A stretch of 64,000 bases of DNA, from the NCBI GenBank assembly GCA_020849295.1, contig JADLGN010000005.1, positions 124,001 to 188,000 on the forward strand. Reading direction: 5' to 3'. This DNA comes from Bacteroidia bacterium (GTDB lineage: Bacteria; Bacteroidota; Bacteroidia; NS11-12g; UBA9320). The notes under the pieces are model-generated. The model had not been told where the DNA came from, did no database searches, and was given only the letters and a program-made list of their open reading frames with translations. Positions 50,996 through 59,783 of the stretch are shown here, piece by piece (positions within the stretch are counted from its first letter, which is position 1; the number at the start of each line of letters is the position of its first letter). The position numbers and the translations under genes were made by a program.

Positions 50996-53551
50996 TTACT
51001 TTGGTTTTTTTTCAAGCAAAAGCATGTCACCTTCAATATTTACTGACAAATAATTTTCAAATATTGCTGTACCTAAAATTGCTTTTTTAACACTTCCTGT
51101 TCCTACTACACATCTTACATTTGTAAATTTAATATCTCCAAATGTAATTTCTTTTACATCAAATGATTTTCCTTTAATTTTAGTACCATCTGGCAATGAA
51201 TAGCTTTTTGCACTTTCTATAAAATCATTAACAGTTAAAATTTTTGCTGAAATAAGTTGTACTACTGTAGCTTCAGGAATTATTATGCTTGTTTCTTCTG
51301 GATCAAAATTAAATTTAATTGATTTCTTACCAATTTTACCCATAACACTATATGTATTTCTTGATTTGGTAACAGGAATCATGTCATATTTTTCCTTCAT
51401 TTCGTCAATTTCTGCCTGTTTAGCTTCTTTGCTGTTCGGGTCTATTTGATCTTTTGGCAAATTTTTCTTGTCTTCAAGATATTTTTTTCTTGCATCAGCT
51501 AAGAATGGACTATTAATTGGTCCTCCGCTCAATGCAGAATCATTAAATACTTTGATGGTTTCTTTTGTCCACTGAAAATTACAATTCATTACTTTTACAA
51601 CTGCTCTACGATTTTGCTGATGTTCATCTTCAGAGCATGGCACTACTTTTCCCCCTTCACATTCGCAATTATTTACAAGTTGCGATTCTCCATAACCTCT
51701 TGCATCAAGTCTGAATGGATTTATTCCGCCTTTGATAATATAAGAAACTGCCGAGTCTGCACGGCGTTGAGAAAGTGCTTTATTGTAATCATAAGTATTA
51801 CGACAGTCGGTATGTGTACCAAGTTCTATTGCCATTTTGGGATATTTTTTTAAAGTAGCAATTAAGTCGTCTAACACTCGTTTAGATTCTGAACGTGTAT
51901 ATATGTTTGATGAGTCAAGTCCATAATAAATTGGTAAAATAAAAATATCATTACATTGATTTTTAAGGCAAAAATCTCTTTTAAAGTCTTGTGACTGCTC
52001 AAGTCCCATTGTTGAAACATATTCTTCTTTGCTGTCGTAGTAGTATTCATCTCTCTTTGATGCAAAAAGCTCATATTTTGTATTTACTTTTAGTGTAACT
52101 TTATAATAACCGCTTTTATCAGTATATACTCTAATTTTAGATGAATCATGGTTATTACTAATAATAACCAAAGCTTTTGATAATTTTTTACCATCTTTAC
52201 AATCAGTAATTACACCTGACAAAGTAAACACAAGAGGATCCATCCAAAACTCATAAATATTATCATCAGCTTTGCCTGATGCACTTCGGTTTGAAGTAAA
52301 ATAACCTTTTTCTTTTGTTGGGTCTAATATTATACCAAAATCATCACCTGCAGAATTAATTGGTGATTTCATATTTTCTGGTTTTTCCCAATCAAGACCA
52401 CTTCCTTTTGCTGTAAAAATATCTAAAGCTCCTATTCCGGGATGTCCGTCAGAAGCAAAATATAATGTTCCATCTTCAAAAATATATGGAAATACTTCGT
52501 TCCCTTTTGTATTTATTACAGGTCCTAAGTTTACAGGATCTCCCCATGTTTTACCTCTTTTTACATAATTCACAACCCAAATATCGTGTGTATTGGTATC
52601 TCCAAATCCGCCTGGCATATCTGATGCAAAATATAATTTTTCTCCATCTGCTGATAGTGATGGATGTCCAAAATTAAATTTATCATTACAAAATGGTAAT
52701 GGTTTTGGTGTTATATCCCATTCTTTTCCGCTTTTTCTTGCTTCATAAATTTTACACTTTCTCTCATTTCCTTTTATACCGTTGCATTGCGTAAAATACA
52801 TTTTTGTAAATTTTTCATCGAAAGTAGCTGTTCCGTCATTATAGTCAGTGTTTACTCCGGGAACTAAAACTGCACCACCCCATTTTCCACTGCCAGGTTT
52901 TTTACCTTGCGACTCTATCATCCACAAGTCTGTATATTTTCTGCCTGTCCATTTGTATTGAGTTGAACTTTCGCCTTTTGGTCTATCAGAGGTAAACACA
53001 ATTGCTGTTTTTTTCTTATTTGCCCACATTGGCGAAAAATCATCTGATTTTTCTTTAGAGCCTGATGGTTCGTTTGCCGGCTTAAATTCTGATACATGAT
53101 ATCTTGTTTTTGCGTCTTTCCATTTAAGGGCAAGTTCACAACCTTCTATCATTATTTTTGAATTTGGGTCTTCAGGTTGCATTTTCTGATATTCTTGAAA
53201 CTTAAGAATTGCTTCGGTGTACTTTCCTGTGTTTTTCAAACAATCGCCCATTTTATAATAAAACATTGGGTCTTTGGCACCTTTTTGTATAGCAATTGAA
53301 TACCACTTAAGTGCATTTTTATAATCATGATTGTAATAATACGCTTCTGCGGCATTTATAGCAGATGTAAGTTTATCTTTTTTGGGGGTTTTTGAATTTT
53401 TATAAACTTTAGCATACATATCTGCCGCTATTGCATATTCTTTCATTTTGTAATGTTGGTTAGCTTTTTGAACACTTGGAGGGTTACATGAGCCCAAAAT
53501 GTAAATTGCAACAAGCGAAAAAATAATTGTTTTGGTATATGAATTAATCAT
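50996..53551 (-). CDS. PorE-like OmpA-family lipoprotein (TPR-PD40-CRD-OmpA) with degenerate retropepsin-like C-terminus
   Basis: An 851-residue outer-membrane lipoprotein. Signal MINSYTKTIIFSLVAIYILGSC ends at Cys22. TPRs follow at about 28-140 (YKMKEYAIAADMYAKVYKN). A PD40/WD40-type propeller spans about 165-430 (HPSLSADGEKLYFASDMPGG). Then come a carboxypeptidase-regulatory-like domain at about 435-510 and an OmpA peptidoglycan-binding domain at about 540-655 (GTHTDCRNTYDYNKALSQRRAD). This order matches PorE of the Porphyromonas T9SS. An extra C-terminal domain (about 728-851) looks like a retropepsin fold: KFNFDPEETSIIIPE stands where the catalytic DTG would be, and LGTAIFENYLSVNIEGDMLLLE ends it. 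The Asp-Thr/Ser-Gly triad is absent, so no protease activity is expected. Paralogues of PorE exist, so the T9SS role is inferred. Confidence 0.85.
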   Translation of the reverse strand: MINSYTKTIIFSLVAIYILGSCNPPSVQKANQHYKMKEYAIAADMYAKVYKNSKTPKKDKLTSAINAAEAYYYNHDYKNALKWYSIAIQKGAKDPMFYYKMGDCLKNTGKYTEAILKFQEYQKMQPEDPNSKIMIEGCELALKWKDAKTRYHVSEFKPANEPSGSKEKSDDFSPMWANKKKTAIVFTSDRPKGESSTQYKWTGRKYTDLWMIESQGKKPGSGKWGGAVLVPGVNTDYNDGTATFDEKFTKMYFTQCNGIKGNERKCKIYEARKSGKEWDITPKPLPFCNDKFNFGHPSLSADGEKLYFASDMPGGFGDTNTHDIWVVNYVKRGKTWGDPVNLGPVINTKGNEVFPYIFEDGTLYFASDGHPGIGALDIFTAKGSGLDWEKPENMKSPINSAGDDFGIILDPTKEKGYFTSNRSASGKADDNIYEFWMDPLVFTLSGVITDCKDGKKLSKALVIISNNHDSSKIRVYTDKSGYYKVTLKVNTKYELFASKRDEYYYDSKEEYVSTMGLEQSQDFKRDFCLKNQCNDIFILPIYYGLDSSNIYTRSESKRVLDDLIATLKKYPKMAIELGTHTDCRNTYDYNKALSQRRADSAVSYIIKGGINPFRLDARGYGESQLVNNCECEGGKVVPCSEDEHQQNRRAVVKVMNCNFQWTKETIKVFNDSALSGGPINSPFLADARKKYLEDKKNLPKDQIDPNSKEAKQAEIDEMKEKYDMIPVTKSRNTYSVMGKIGKKSIKFNFDPEETSIIIPEATVVQLISAKILTVNDFIESAKSYSLPDGTKIKGKSFDVKEITFGDIKFTNVRCVVGTGSVKKAILGTAIFENYLSVNIEGDMLLLEKKPK

Positions 53552-53690
53552 TCTATGACTGTGTTATTTCTTTTAACTTTCAAACTTGCATTATTTTATA
53601 CAATTTTCAAAGCATATCTTATAATTTGCAAAAAAAATCTTTATCTTTTATATTCTAACTTAACCATTGATGTTTTAACAAAATAAAATA

Positions 53691-54716
53691 TTAATTAATT
53701 GTTTTTATTTCTGTCTTTGTTCCATTTGGTGTAATCAAACTGCAAATGCCCGTTTCAGCTGTTGCATATCCTATTACAGTTATATCAATATTACTTTTTA
53801 TTTTCTCATAATCATTTTGGCTAATTGTAAACAGTAGCTCGTAATCTTCGCCGCCGCTTAATATACACATGGTGGCATCAAGATTCATTTCACTTGCAAG
53901 TTGCAAGGTTTGATTATCTATTGGTAGTTTATTTTCATAAATATCAAACCCCACTTTTGATTGCTCTGCAATTTTTCTCATTCCGTCTGCCAGTCCGTTG
54001 CTTAAATCAGTCATTGATGTTGGTTTTATACTTTTACTATCAAAAAGTTCAATAATATCTTTTCTTGCTTCGGGTTTAAGTTGTCTTTCTATGATGTAAT
54101 TATATGCTTCAATGTCTGGTTTAAAATTTTTATTTTCCATAAAAATTCTTTTTTCCCTCTCTAATAAATGAAAACCCATATATGCACCTCCCAAATCTCC
54201 ACTTACGCAAAGCAAATCACCTTTTTGGCATGTAGAGCGTAAAACATAATTTTTGAGATTTACACTTCCTACTACACTTACTGAAATTGTAAGCCCTTTG
54301 GGGGCTGTATTTGTATCTCCTCCAGCGAGCAATATTTTGTATTTATTACATGCTAAATTAATTCCGCTGTACAATTCTTCTATTGCTTCCATAGTATATT
54401 TATTAGAAAACGCAATATTTACAAGTATATATTCCGGTGTTGCATTCATCGCATAAATATTACTTATTGATGTAGTAATTGACTTGTATCCTAAATGTTT
54501 TAAAGGTGTATAAATTATATCAAAATTTACATCTTCTACAAGTGTATTTGACGCTAACACAATCTGTTTGTTTTTTATAAATGGTATTATTGCTGCATCA
54601 TCTCCAGGAGGAACAACAAATGTTTTGTTGTTTTTTTCAATAGCTGATAAAATATTTTTTATTAGTTTAGATTTTCCTTGGTTTTCAATTTTTGTATTTT
54701 CTGAATTTTCAAACAT
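53691..54716 (-). CDS. thiL: Thiamine-monophosphate kinase
   Basis: ATP-dependent kinase of 341 residues making thiamine diphosphate from the monophosphate, the last step of cofactor synthesis. The PurM-like fold is shown by VPPGDDAAIIPF, LAGGDTNTAPKGLTISVSVVG, CVSGDLGGAYMGFHLLERE, MTDLSNGLAD and LSGGEDYELLFTI. All acidic Mg-ATP ligands in the GDD and GGDT motifs are present. Its product is the cofactor used by the E1 protein at the left end of the window, though they are 50 kb apart. Divergent from comF with a 59-base spacer. Confidence 0.95.
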   Translation of the reverse strand: MFENSENTKIENQGKSKLIKNILSAIEKNNKTFVVPPGDDAAIIPFIKNKQIVLASNTLVEDVNFDIIYTPLKHLGYKSITTSISNIYAMNATPEYILVNIAFSNKYTMEAIEELYSGINLACNKYKILLAGGDTNTAPKGLTISVSVVGSVNLKNYVLRSTCQKGDLLCVSGDLGGAYMGFHLLEREKRIFMENKNFKPDIEAYNYIIERQLKPEARKDIIELFDSKSIKPTSMTDLSNGLADGMRKIAEQSKVGFDIYENKLPIDNQTLQLASEMNLDATMCILSGGEDYELLFTISQNDYEKIKSNIDITVIGYATAETGICSLITPNGTKTEIKTIN

Positions 54717-54748
54717 AATGCGAATTTATTATGTTCATTGATTTTTTA

Positions 54749-54756
54749 TAAATTTG
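54749..54756 (+). promoter_or_regulatory. -7 element for the comF-like gene
   Basis: TAAATTTG ends 19 bases before the ATG at 54776, in the divergent spacer with thiL. No TTG at standard spacing. Confidence 0.4.
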
Positions 54757-54775
54757 TTTATTAAATCAATTTAAT

Positions 54776-55462
54776 ATGAATTTTCTAAAAGGGCTTTCTG
54801 ACTTATTTTTCCCTGAAATATGTGTAAATTGCAATAGAACTTTGGTAAATGGAGAAAAAATTATTTGTACATTTTGCGAAGCTATATTGCCTATAAATAA
54901 ATTAAGTATTAATAATGATAATAAAATTATCAAATCACTGTGGGGAAGGGTTAATATTGATTTTGCTTATGCTTACTTAAATTTTAGAAAAGAAGGTATA
55001 ACACAAAATATTCTTCATTTTTTGAAATATAAAAACCGAAAAGATATTGGTTTGCATTTTGGCAAACTTCTCGCTTTATCAATAAAAGATGAAGAATTTA
55101 TAAAGAATACAGATTTTTTGATACCTGTTCCGTTACATAAGTCAAAACAAAAAAAAAGAGGTTACAACCAAAGTTATGAAATATGTAAGGGAATAAATGA
55201 AGTATTAAAAATTCCGGTTTTAGGAGATAATATTATTAGAATTTCAAAAACTCTCTCGCAAACTAACAAACACAGATTTGAAAGATGGGAAAATGTTTCA
55301 AAAAATTTTGAAGTAAAAAATAAGGGAATTTTTGTAGAGAAAAACATATTGATTGTAGATGATGTATTTACAACCGGAGCCACAATTGAAGCATGTTGCC
55401 AGCCATTGCAAAAAATAGATAACCTTAAAATTGGGATTGCAACTCTTGCTATAGCATATTAA
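54776..55462 (+). CDS. ComF family phosphoribosyltransferase-like protein
   Basis: Protein of 228 residues with an N-terminal four-cysteine zinc ribbon (Cys16, 19, 31, 34 in CVNCN and CTFC). A phosphoribosyltransferase-type domain follows, with PVPLHKSKQKKRGYNQS and the PRPP loop ILIVDDVFTTGAT near residue 200. ComFC homologues take part in DNA uptake during natural transformation. The role in Bacteroidota is not established, and no other competence gene is in the window. The C-terminus overlaps the 3' end of the convergent T9SS gene by 4 bases. Confidence 0.92.
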   Translation: MNFLKGLSDLFFPEICVNCNRTLVNGEKIICTFCEAILPINKLSINNDNKIIKSLWGRVNIDFAYAYLNFRKEGITQNILHFLKYKNRKDIGLHFGKLLALSIKDEEFIKNTDFLIPVPLHKSKQKKRGYNQSYEICKGINEVLKIPVLGDNIIRISKTLSQTNKHRFERWENVSKNFEVKNKGIFVEKNILIVDDVFTTGATIEACCQPLQKIDNLKIGIATLAIAY

Positions 55463-57870
55463 TCTTTGAAAAACTTAATAGGTGCAAATCCTTTGGTACA
55501 GATAAAATATATACCTTTTGAAAATTCAGAAACATCAATTAATTTTTTGCTTTGAGGTTCAACAATTACATTCAAAACTGATTTGCCAAGTATGTTTTCT
55601 ACTTGTATTGTCAATTTTTCAAAATCCGTATTTTCAATTGTAATATAATTGTGTGCCGGATTTGGATGTATTTTAATTTTTGAAGCTTTCAAATTCTTAA
55701 CCGAAGCACTATTTGACACTATGTTTACAGCGTCATTTGTAATTACTGCTTCTTGAAAATCAAAATAAATATATGCTCTGTTTTTTATATTTGTTCCTAC
55801 TTCGAGTTTGTCTTTAAGATTGATTTTAAAATCAATGAATCCATTGCTCAATTCTTCATTAACTTTTTTATCTGGCAAAAGTACATTTCTGAAAATCCAT
55901 GCATATTTATATCTGTATTTTCCATTTTGCAACCATGCTATGGGGGCTAATTCATAATTATGACTTGAGCTCATAATCACTCCTTTGTTTGCACTTATTA
56001 CAAAGTTGGGGTCGAGTGTGTCAATAATTTGAATATTATATGCAGTATCAATGCCGGTATTCTGAAACCTAATTTTATAATCAATAGAGGAGGTTTGGGT
56101 TGAAATTTTATAATCTTGCTTTGTTGTTTTATCATTGGGGTCAATCGCCGCAACAAGTTTCTGAGTTAATGTATCAAAATTGTTTGTTCTATCATCATCA
56201 TTTAGTTCATTAAGAATAACATTAGCTTTGTGGCAAATTTTATTTCCAAGTTGCAGTTCTACAGGGATTTTAGCTTTTGCCAGAATACAAATTGTTTCGC
56301 CTTTATTTAGTGAATTAATTTTCCAAATAATCTTATTCTGCTTATATGAAAATGGTACTATACTAAATTCTGTAAATTGAATTAAATTGTCAGGTGTAAA
56401 TTCTAATATTGCTTCATTAATATTTTGATTTCCTCTGTTTGTTATGCAAATTCTGTAATTTTCATCAAAACCAAGTCTTGCTCTCCAACCTGTAAAATCA
56501 GATACACTAACAGAAACATCATAGTGGCTACCATAAGGAATAATTCCAAAATCCAGCCCGGCATTTGTAAGTTGATCAGATGTATTAACTATCTTGGTTC
56601 CGCATGTAGATATATAGTATTTTGGAGTTTCAATATTTACAATATGCTGCGATATCTCTGGTTCTACAGGAATGAAAAATCTGCCGTTGTAATCAGTAGG
56701 TATATAAACATTTTCAGGCATAATTTTTACTAAAATTTCCTGCAGGTTATTTTCATCAAACTCTTGAGTGCAATTTTGGTTATTATCATAAAATACTTTA
56801 CCGGTTAGAAGTGCTTTGTCGTGTAATATTTTACCTGTTTTATTTAATATTAATCCTTGGTGAGTAACAAAAGAACCTGAAATATATACTTCATTTTCGC
56901 CATATATTTTTACATCATTTCCAATATAATCAATGTTGGGAACTGTCCAAACATTTCCATTCCAATATGCAATACTTGCAGTTTTCTTTGTAGTTTCATT
57001 TACAAATTTTCCACTTACCCAAAGTATATTTTTCACTTGGTGAATATCTGAAACAGACATGATTTTCCATTGATAAAGACCATTTGATATTTCTTTCCAG
57101 TTGTTTGATTTTAAACTGAAATTAATGTATCCATCGTAATCAACACCCGTTACAATTAAGCTGTCATTAAATTTTCCAAATCCTTCGAAGCCATTATTGT
57201 AGGGCGAACTTGTAATGTTTTTCCAAACGTTATTTTCAAATACTTTAAATGCCTTATTGTATGGATCAAAAGGTGTTGCAAACAGACCAATTGCCCAAAT
57301 TTTATTATTACTGTATTCAAAATCTGTAAAATAATCGTCAATTCCTTGGTCTGGATGATTAGATGCATATACTTTGCATGCAAGTCCTTCAACATTTAAA
57401 ATTGATATTGAACTACTATTATAATTAAACTTACCACATAGCAAAAGTTCATTGCCGGTAGTTATAAATTTTAGATTTTTTTCAGAAAAAATATTATCTG
57501 TATTAATTTTTTCCCAAAAATTTCCTTTATTTTTAATAATTAACAACTTCCCGTTATTATTTGTTAAAGCTAAATAAAGTTCATTTTTAAAATAAAATAA
57601 TGATTTTGCCGAAATTGAATCAATATTGTTTGATAAATATTTTATATAGCTACTTGTAATTTTAGGTAGATTTAACCAAAAATTTCCATCCCATTTTTTA
57701 ACTTCAAAAGTAGAATTACTTTTAGTAATCACCCATAGTTTATCATTATTTGAGCAAACAACCCCGGTTGAGAATGATTGTCCTTGTCCGAGAGGCAATA
57801 TAACCTGAGCTTTGGTATAGTTAAATACTACCAAACTCAAAATTATTATATTCAAAAACCTTTTTATCAT
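55459..57870 (-). CDS. Kelch-like/DUF11-type T9SS cargo, third gene of the ECF-sigma operon
   Basis: Secreted protein of 803 residues. Signal MIKRFLNIIILSLVVFNYTKAQ. Residues about 25-345 look like a Kelch/galactose-oxidase-type propeller with blades of the form KSNNWKEISNGLYQWK and AYWNGNVWTVPN. An SdrD/CNA-B-like segment (LTGKVFYDNNQNCTQEFDEN) and a DUF11-like repeat (SSIDYKIRFQNTGIDTAYNI) follow. The end is a T9SS type A sorting domain (KIHPNPAHNYITIEN, EFSKGIYFICT). Its ATG overlaps the stop of the membrane-barrel gene by 4 bases (ATGA), so the cargo is translationally coupled to the regulatory genes. No catalytic residues recognised. Confidence 0.85.
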   Translation of the reverse strand: MIKRFLNIIILSLVVFNYTKAQVILPLGQGQSFSTGVVCSNNDKLWVITKSNSTFEVKKWDGNFWLNLPKITSSYIKYLSNNIDSISAKSLFYFKNELYLALTNNNGKLLIIKNKGNFWEKINTDNIFSEKNLKFITTGNELLLCGKFNYNSSSISILNVEGLACKVYASNHPDQGIDDYFTDFEYSNNKIWAIGLFATPFDPYNKAFKVFENNVWKNITSSPYNNGFEGFGKFNDSLIVTGVDYDGYINFSLKSNNWKEISNGLYQWKIMSVSDIHQVKNILWVSGKFVNETTKKTASIAYWNGNVWTVPNIDYIGNDVKIYGENEVYISGSFVTHQGLILNKTGKILHDKALLTGKVFYDNNQNCTQEFDENNLQEILVKIMPENVYIPTDYNGRFFIPVEPEISQHIVNIETPKYYISTCGTKIVNTSDQLTNAGLDFGIIPYGSHYDVSVSVSDFTGWRARLGFDENYRICITNRGNQNINEAILEFTPDNLIQFTEFSIVPFSYKQNKIIWKINSLNKGETICILAKAKIPVELQLGNKICHKANVILNELNDDDRTNNFDTLTQKLVAAIDPNDKTTKQDYKISTQTSSIDYKIRFQNTGIDTAYNIQIIDTLDPNFVISANKGVIMSSSHNYELAPIAWLQNGKYRYKYAWIFRNVLLPDKKVNEELSNGFIDFKINLKDKLEVGTNIKNRAYIYFDFQEAVITNDAVNIVSNSASVKNLKASKIKIHPNPAHNYITIENTDFEKLTIQVENILGKSVLNVIVEPQSKKLIDVSEFSKGIYFICTKGFAPIKFFKD

Positions 57871-59099
57871 TTTTCGCCTCTATTTATTATGTAGTTTATA
57901 TTAAAATTCAAACCATAATTATATAATCTGTTTTTTACCGGATACGTTTTGCTATATGCCGAGCCAATTAATGACGAATAATTTGGTTCGATTGTAAAAA
58001 TAAAATTTCTTTTTGATTGATAAAATATTCCGATTGATACAGAATATCCTTTTGACCAATTTCTGATATTACTCTTATCAATATCTTCTAAATTAAGATA
58101 TGTTGGATTGACTGTTTTTCCGTCAGAATTTAAAAATTTTGAAAAGTTAAAACCAATTTTACTTTCAATTCCAAAATTGTTTTTAATATACGCTCTGTTG
58201 CCCAATGATACTGGTATTGCTAAAAACTCTAGTTTGCTTGTGCCATTGTGTTTAACAACCTCTGGGCTTGTAGGTAAATATGACAAAATTCCATATTTAG
58301 GGTCAACATTGGCAAATTCGCTAATAGTATAATTGTAATTGTGATGCACATTGTAACTTGAAATATACATTCCAGACCTAAAATAAAATTTCCCAATGAA
58401 ATTTATCTGTGCATTAAGTCCGTTATTCATTCCATTGCCAAATGCAGAACTTCCATTTATCGAATTGAAATATGTTCGGTTAATAAATTTATTCATTGAT
58501 TTATTTTCCTTAATTGCTTCCATACCCATAGCAGGTGAAAAATTTAAACCTATTTCAAATGAAATTTTATTTTTTCTATTATTTTTATCGTTAGGAAATT
58601 TTTTAAGATTTAAATTTTTAACATAAGACAATTCCTCAAACTTCAAATCAAATATGTTTGTAATATTGTGTGTTTTTAACTCTATTGGCAAAAAACTTGG
58701 AATAAAAATCTTTTCAGAAATATCTTGAACGATTTTCTCTTCAAATTTTGGCTTATTACTCTTAGAAATTAAAATGAATTTATTTTTATCTGCATATTCC
58801 TGTTTTGAATTGCCAAGTAATTTATCAATTGGTTTTTTAATTTTTACTTCTGAGTTTGGCTTATCTATTATTACAATTTTTCTACTATTTTCATTTTTTA
58901 AATAGAAGTAATTAAAGCTAATTCCGCCTAAAACTAATAGGAAAACAGTTAAAACAGAAAACCAAAAAATAATTATTCTCTTTTTACGAATATTTAATTT
59001 TTTCTCAATACCATACCAATCAGATAGCGGAATATCTGCTTCAAAAGAACTGAATTTGTCCTTCAAAATACTATTGATATGTTTATTATCTATTCTCAA
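57867..59099 (-). CDS. Single-pass membrane protein with periplasmic linker and beta-barrel-like domain (candidate anti-sigma partner)
   Basis: Protein of 410 residues without a cleavable signal. About 42 cytosolic residues (INSILKDKFSSFEADIPLSDWYGIEKKL) precede one membrane segment (IIIFWFSVLTVFLLVLGGISF). A Lys-rich periplasmic linker to about 170 follows, then an outer_membrane-beta-barrel-like C-terminal region (KISFEIGLNFSPAMGM, YFRSGMYISSYNVHH, SVSIGIFYQSKRNFIF, LYNYGLNFNINYII). This layout is familiar from genes next to ECF sigma factors in Bacteroidota, where the cytosolic tail may hold the sigma. No zinc-binding HxxxCxxC anti-sigma motif is seen. ATGA overlaps join it to the sigma gene upstream and the T9SS cargo gene downstream. 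The anti-sigma role is inference. Confidence 0.75.
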   Translation of the reverse strand: MRIDNKHINSILKDKFSSFEADIPLSDWYGIEKKLNIRKKRIIIFWFSVLTVFLLVLGGISFNYFYLKNENSRKIVIIDKPNSEVKIKKPIDKLLGNSKQEYADKNKFILISKSNKPKFEEKIVQDISEKIFIPSFLPIELKTHNITNIFDLKFEELSYVKNLNLKKFPNDKNNRKNKISFEIGLNFSPAMGMEAIKENKSMNKFINRTYFNSINGSSAFGNGMNNGLNAQINFIGKFYFRSGMYISSYNVHHNYNYTISEFANVDPKYGILSYLPTSPEVVKHNGTSKLEFLAIPVSLGNRAYIKNNFGIESKIGFNFSKFLNSDGKTVNPTYLNLEDIDKSNIRNWSKGYSVSIGIFYQSKRNFIFTIEPNYSSLIGSAYSKTYPVKNRLYNYGLNFNINYIINRGEK

Positions 59100-59668
59100 C
59101 TTTTCAATTCACTTTTCTTAATTTCATCTATCAACATAGTTCTAGCTCTACTCAACCTGCTTTTTGATGAACCTACTTGTATGCCCAGAGTGTCAGCTAT
59201 TTGCTGATGTGAAAAACCATCAACCGAATACATATTTAAAACAACTTTGTACTTGTCTGGTAGTTTATTTATATAATCAAATACTCTTGCTACAGGCATA
59301 TTTTTTAAAATTTTTGTAAACTCATTTTCGTCCTCTGTGTTTGATTCGTCAGCTATATAATGAATATTTTCATTTATATCCATAAACACCTGCTTGTTTG
59401 CACTACTCTTTAAATATGAAAGGCAAGTATTTATAAATATTCGAGTCATCCAAGTTTCGACAGAACTATCGCCTTTAAAGCTAGAAAATTTAGTGAAAAC
59501 TTTAATAAAGCCGTCATGAACCAAATCTCTGGCTATTTCACTATTGCTGCTATATCTGAGGCAAACACCCATCATTTTTTTAGAATAAATTTCAAATAAC
59601 AATCTTTGGCTGTTTCGATTATTATTTTTACATCCTTCAATAATTTCATAAATCTTGGATTTGTCCAA
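59096..59668 (-). CDS. ECF-type RNA polymerase sigma factor
   Basis: Sigma-70 family, extracytoplasmic-function type, 190 residues. Region 2 is at about 20-90 (SQRLLFEIYSKKMMGVCLRY, ARDLVHDGFIKVFTKFSSF, VETWMTRIFINTCLSYL). Region 4 is at about 130-182 (LPDKYKVVLNMYSVDGFSHQQIADTLGI, GSSKSRLSRARTML). It should direct core polymerase to a small regulon, which by position includes the two genes coupled behind it. I see no -7 consensus directly upstream. It may therefore be self-activated from a different promoter or use one I cannot recognise. The spacer to the next gene holds that gene's terminator. Confidence 0.95.
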   Translation of the reverse strand: MDKSKIYEIIEGCKNNNRNSQRLLFEIYSKKMMGVCLRYSSNSEIARDLVHDGFIKVFTKFSSFKGDSSVETWMTRIFINTCLSYLKSSANKQVFMDINENIHYIADESNTEDENEFTKILKNMPVARVFDYINKLPDKYKVVLNMYSVDGFSHQQIADTLGIQVGSSKSRLSRARTMLIDEIKKSELKS

Positions 59669-59731
59669 TGTTTACAGTATTTATAGACTTTGAAATATAA
59701 AAAGGTTGCATTATAATTTATAATATTAAAT

Positions 59732-59766
59732 AAAAAAAGGGGTTCAAAATTTGAACCCCTTTTATT
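59732..59766 (-). terminator. Intrinsic terminator after the 1384-residue T9SS gene
   Basis: Perfect stem AAAAGGGGTTCAAA / TTTGAACCCCTTTT (59735-59748 and 59750-59763), with tight A/T-rich centre and T-run on the minus strand. It isolates the giant cargo gene from the sigma operon downstream. Confidence 0.85.
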
Positions 59767-59783
59767 TATTAAAATGTTACTTC

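Noticed and set aside
54710-54717. TATGTTTG on the minus strand at the thiL start
   Set aside because: It overlaps the thiL start codon itself, so it cannot be its promoter.
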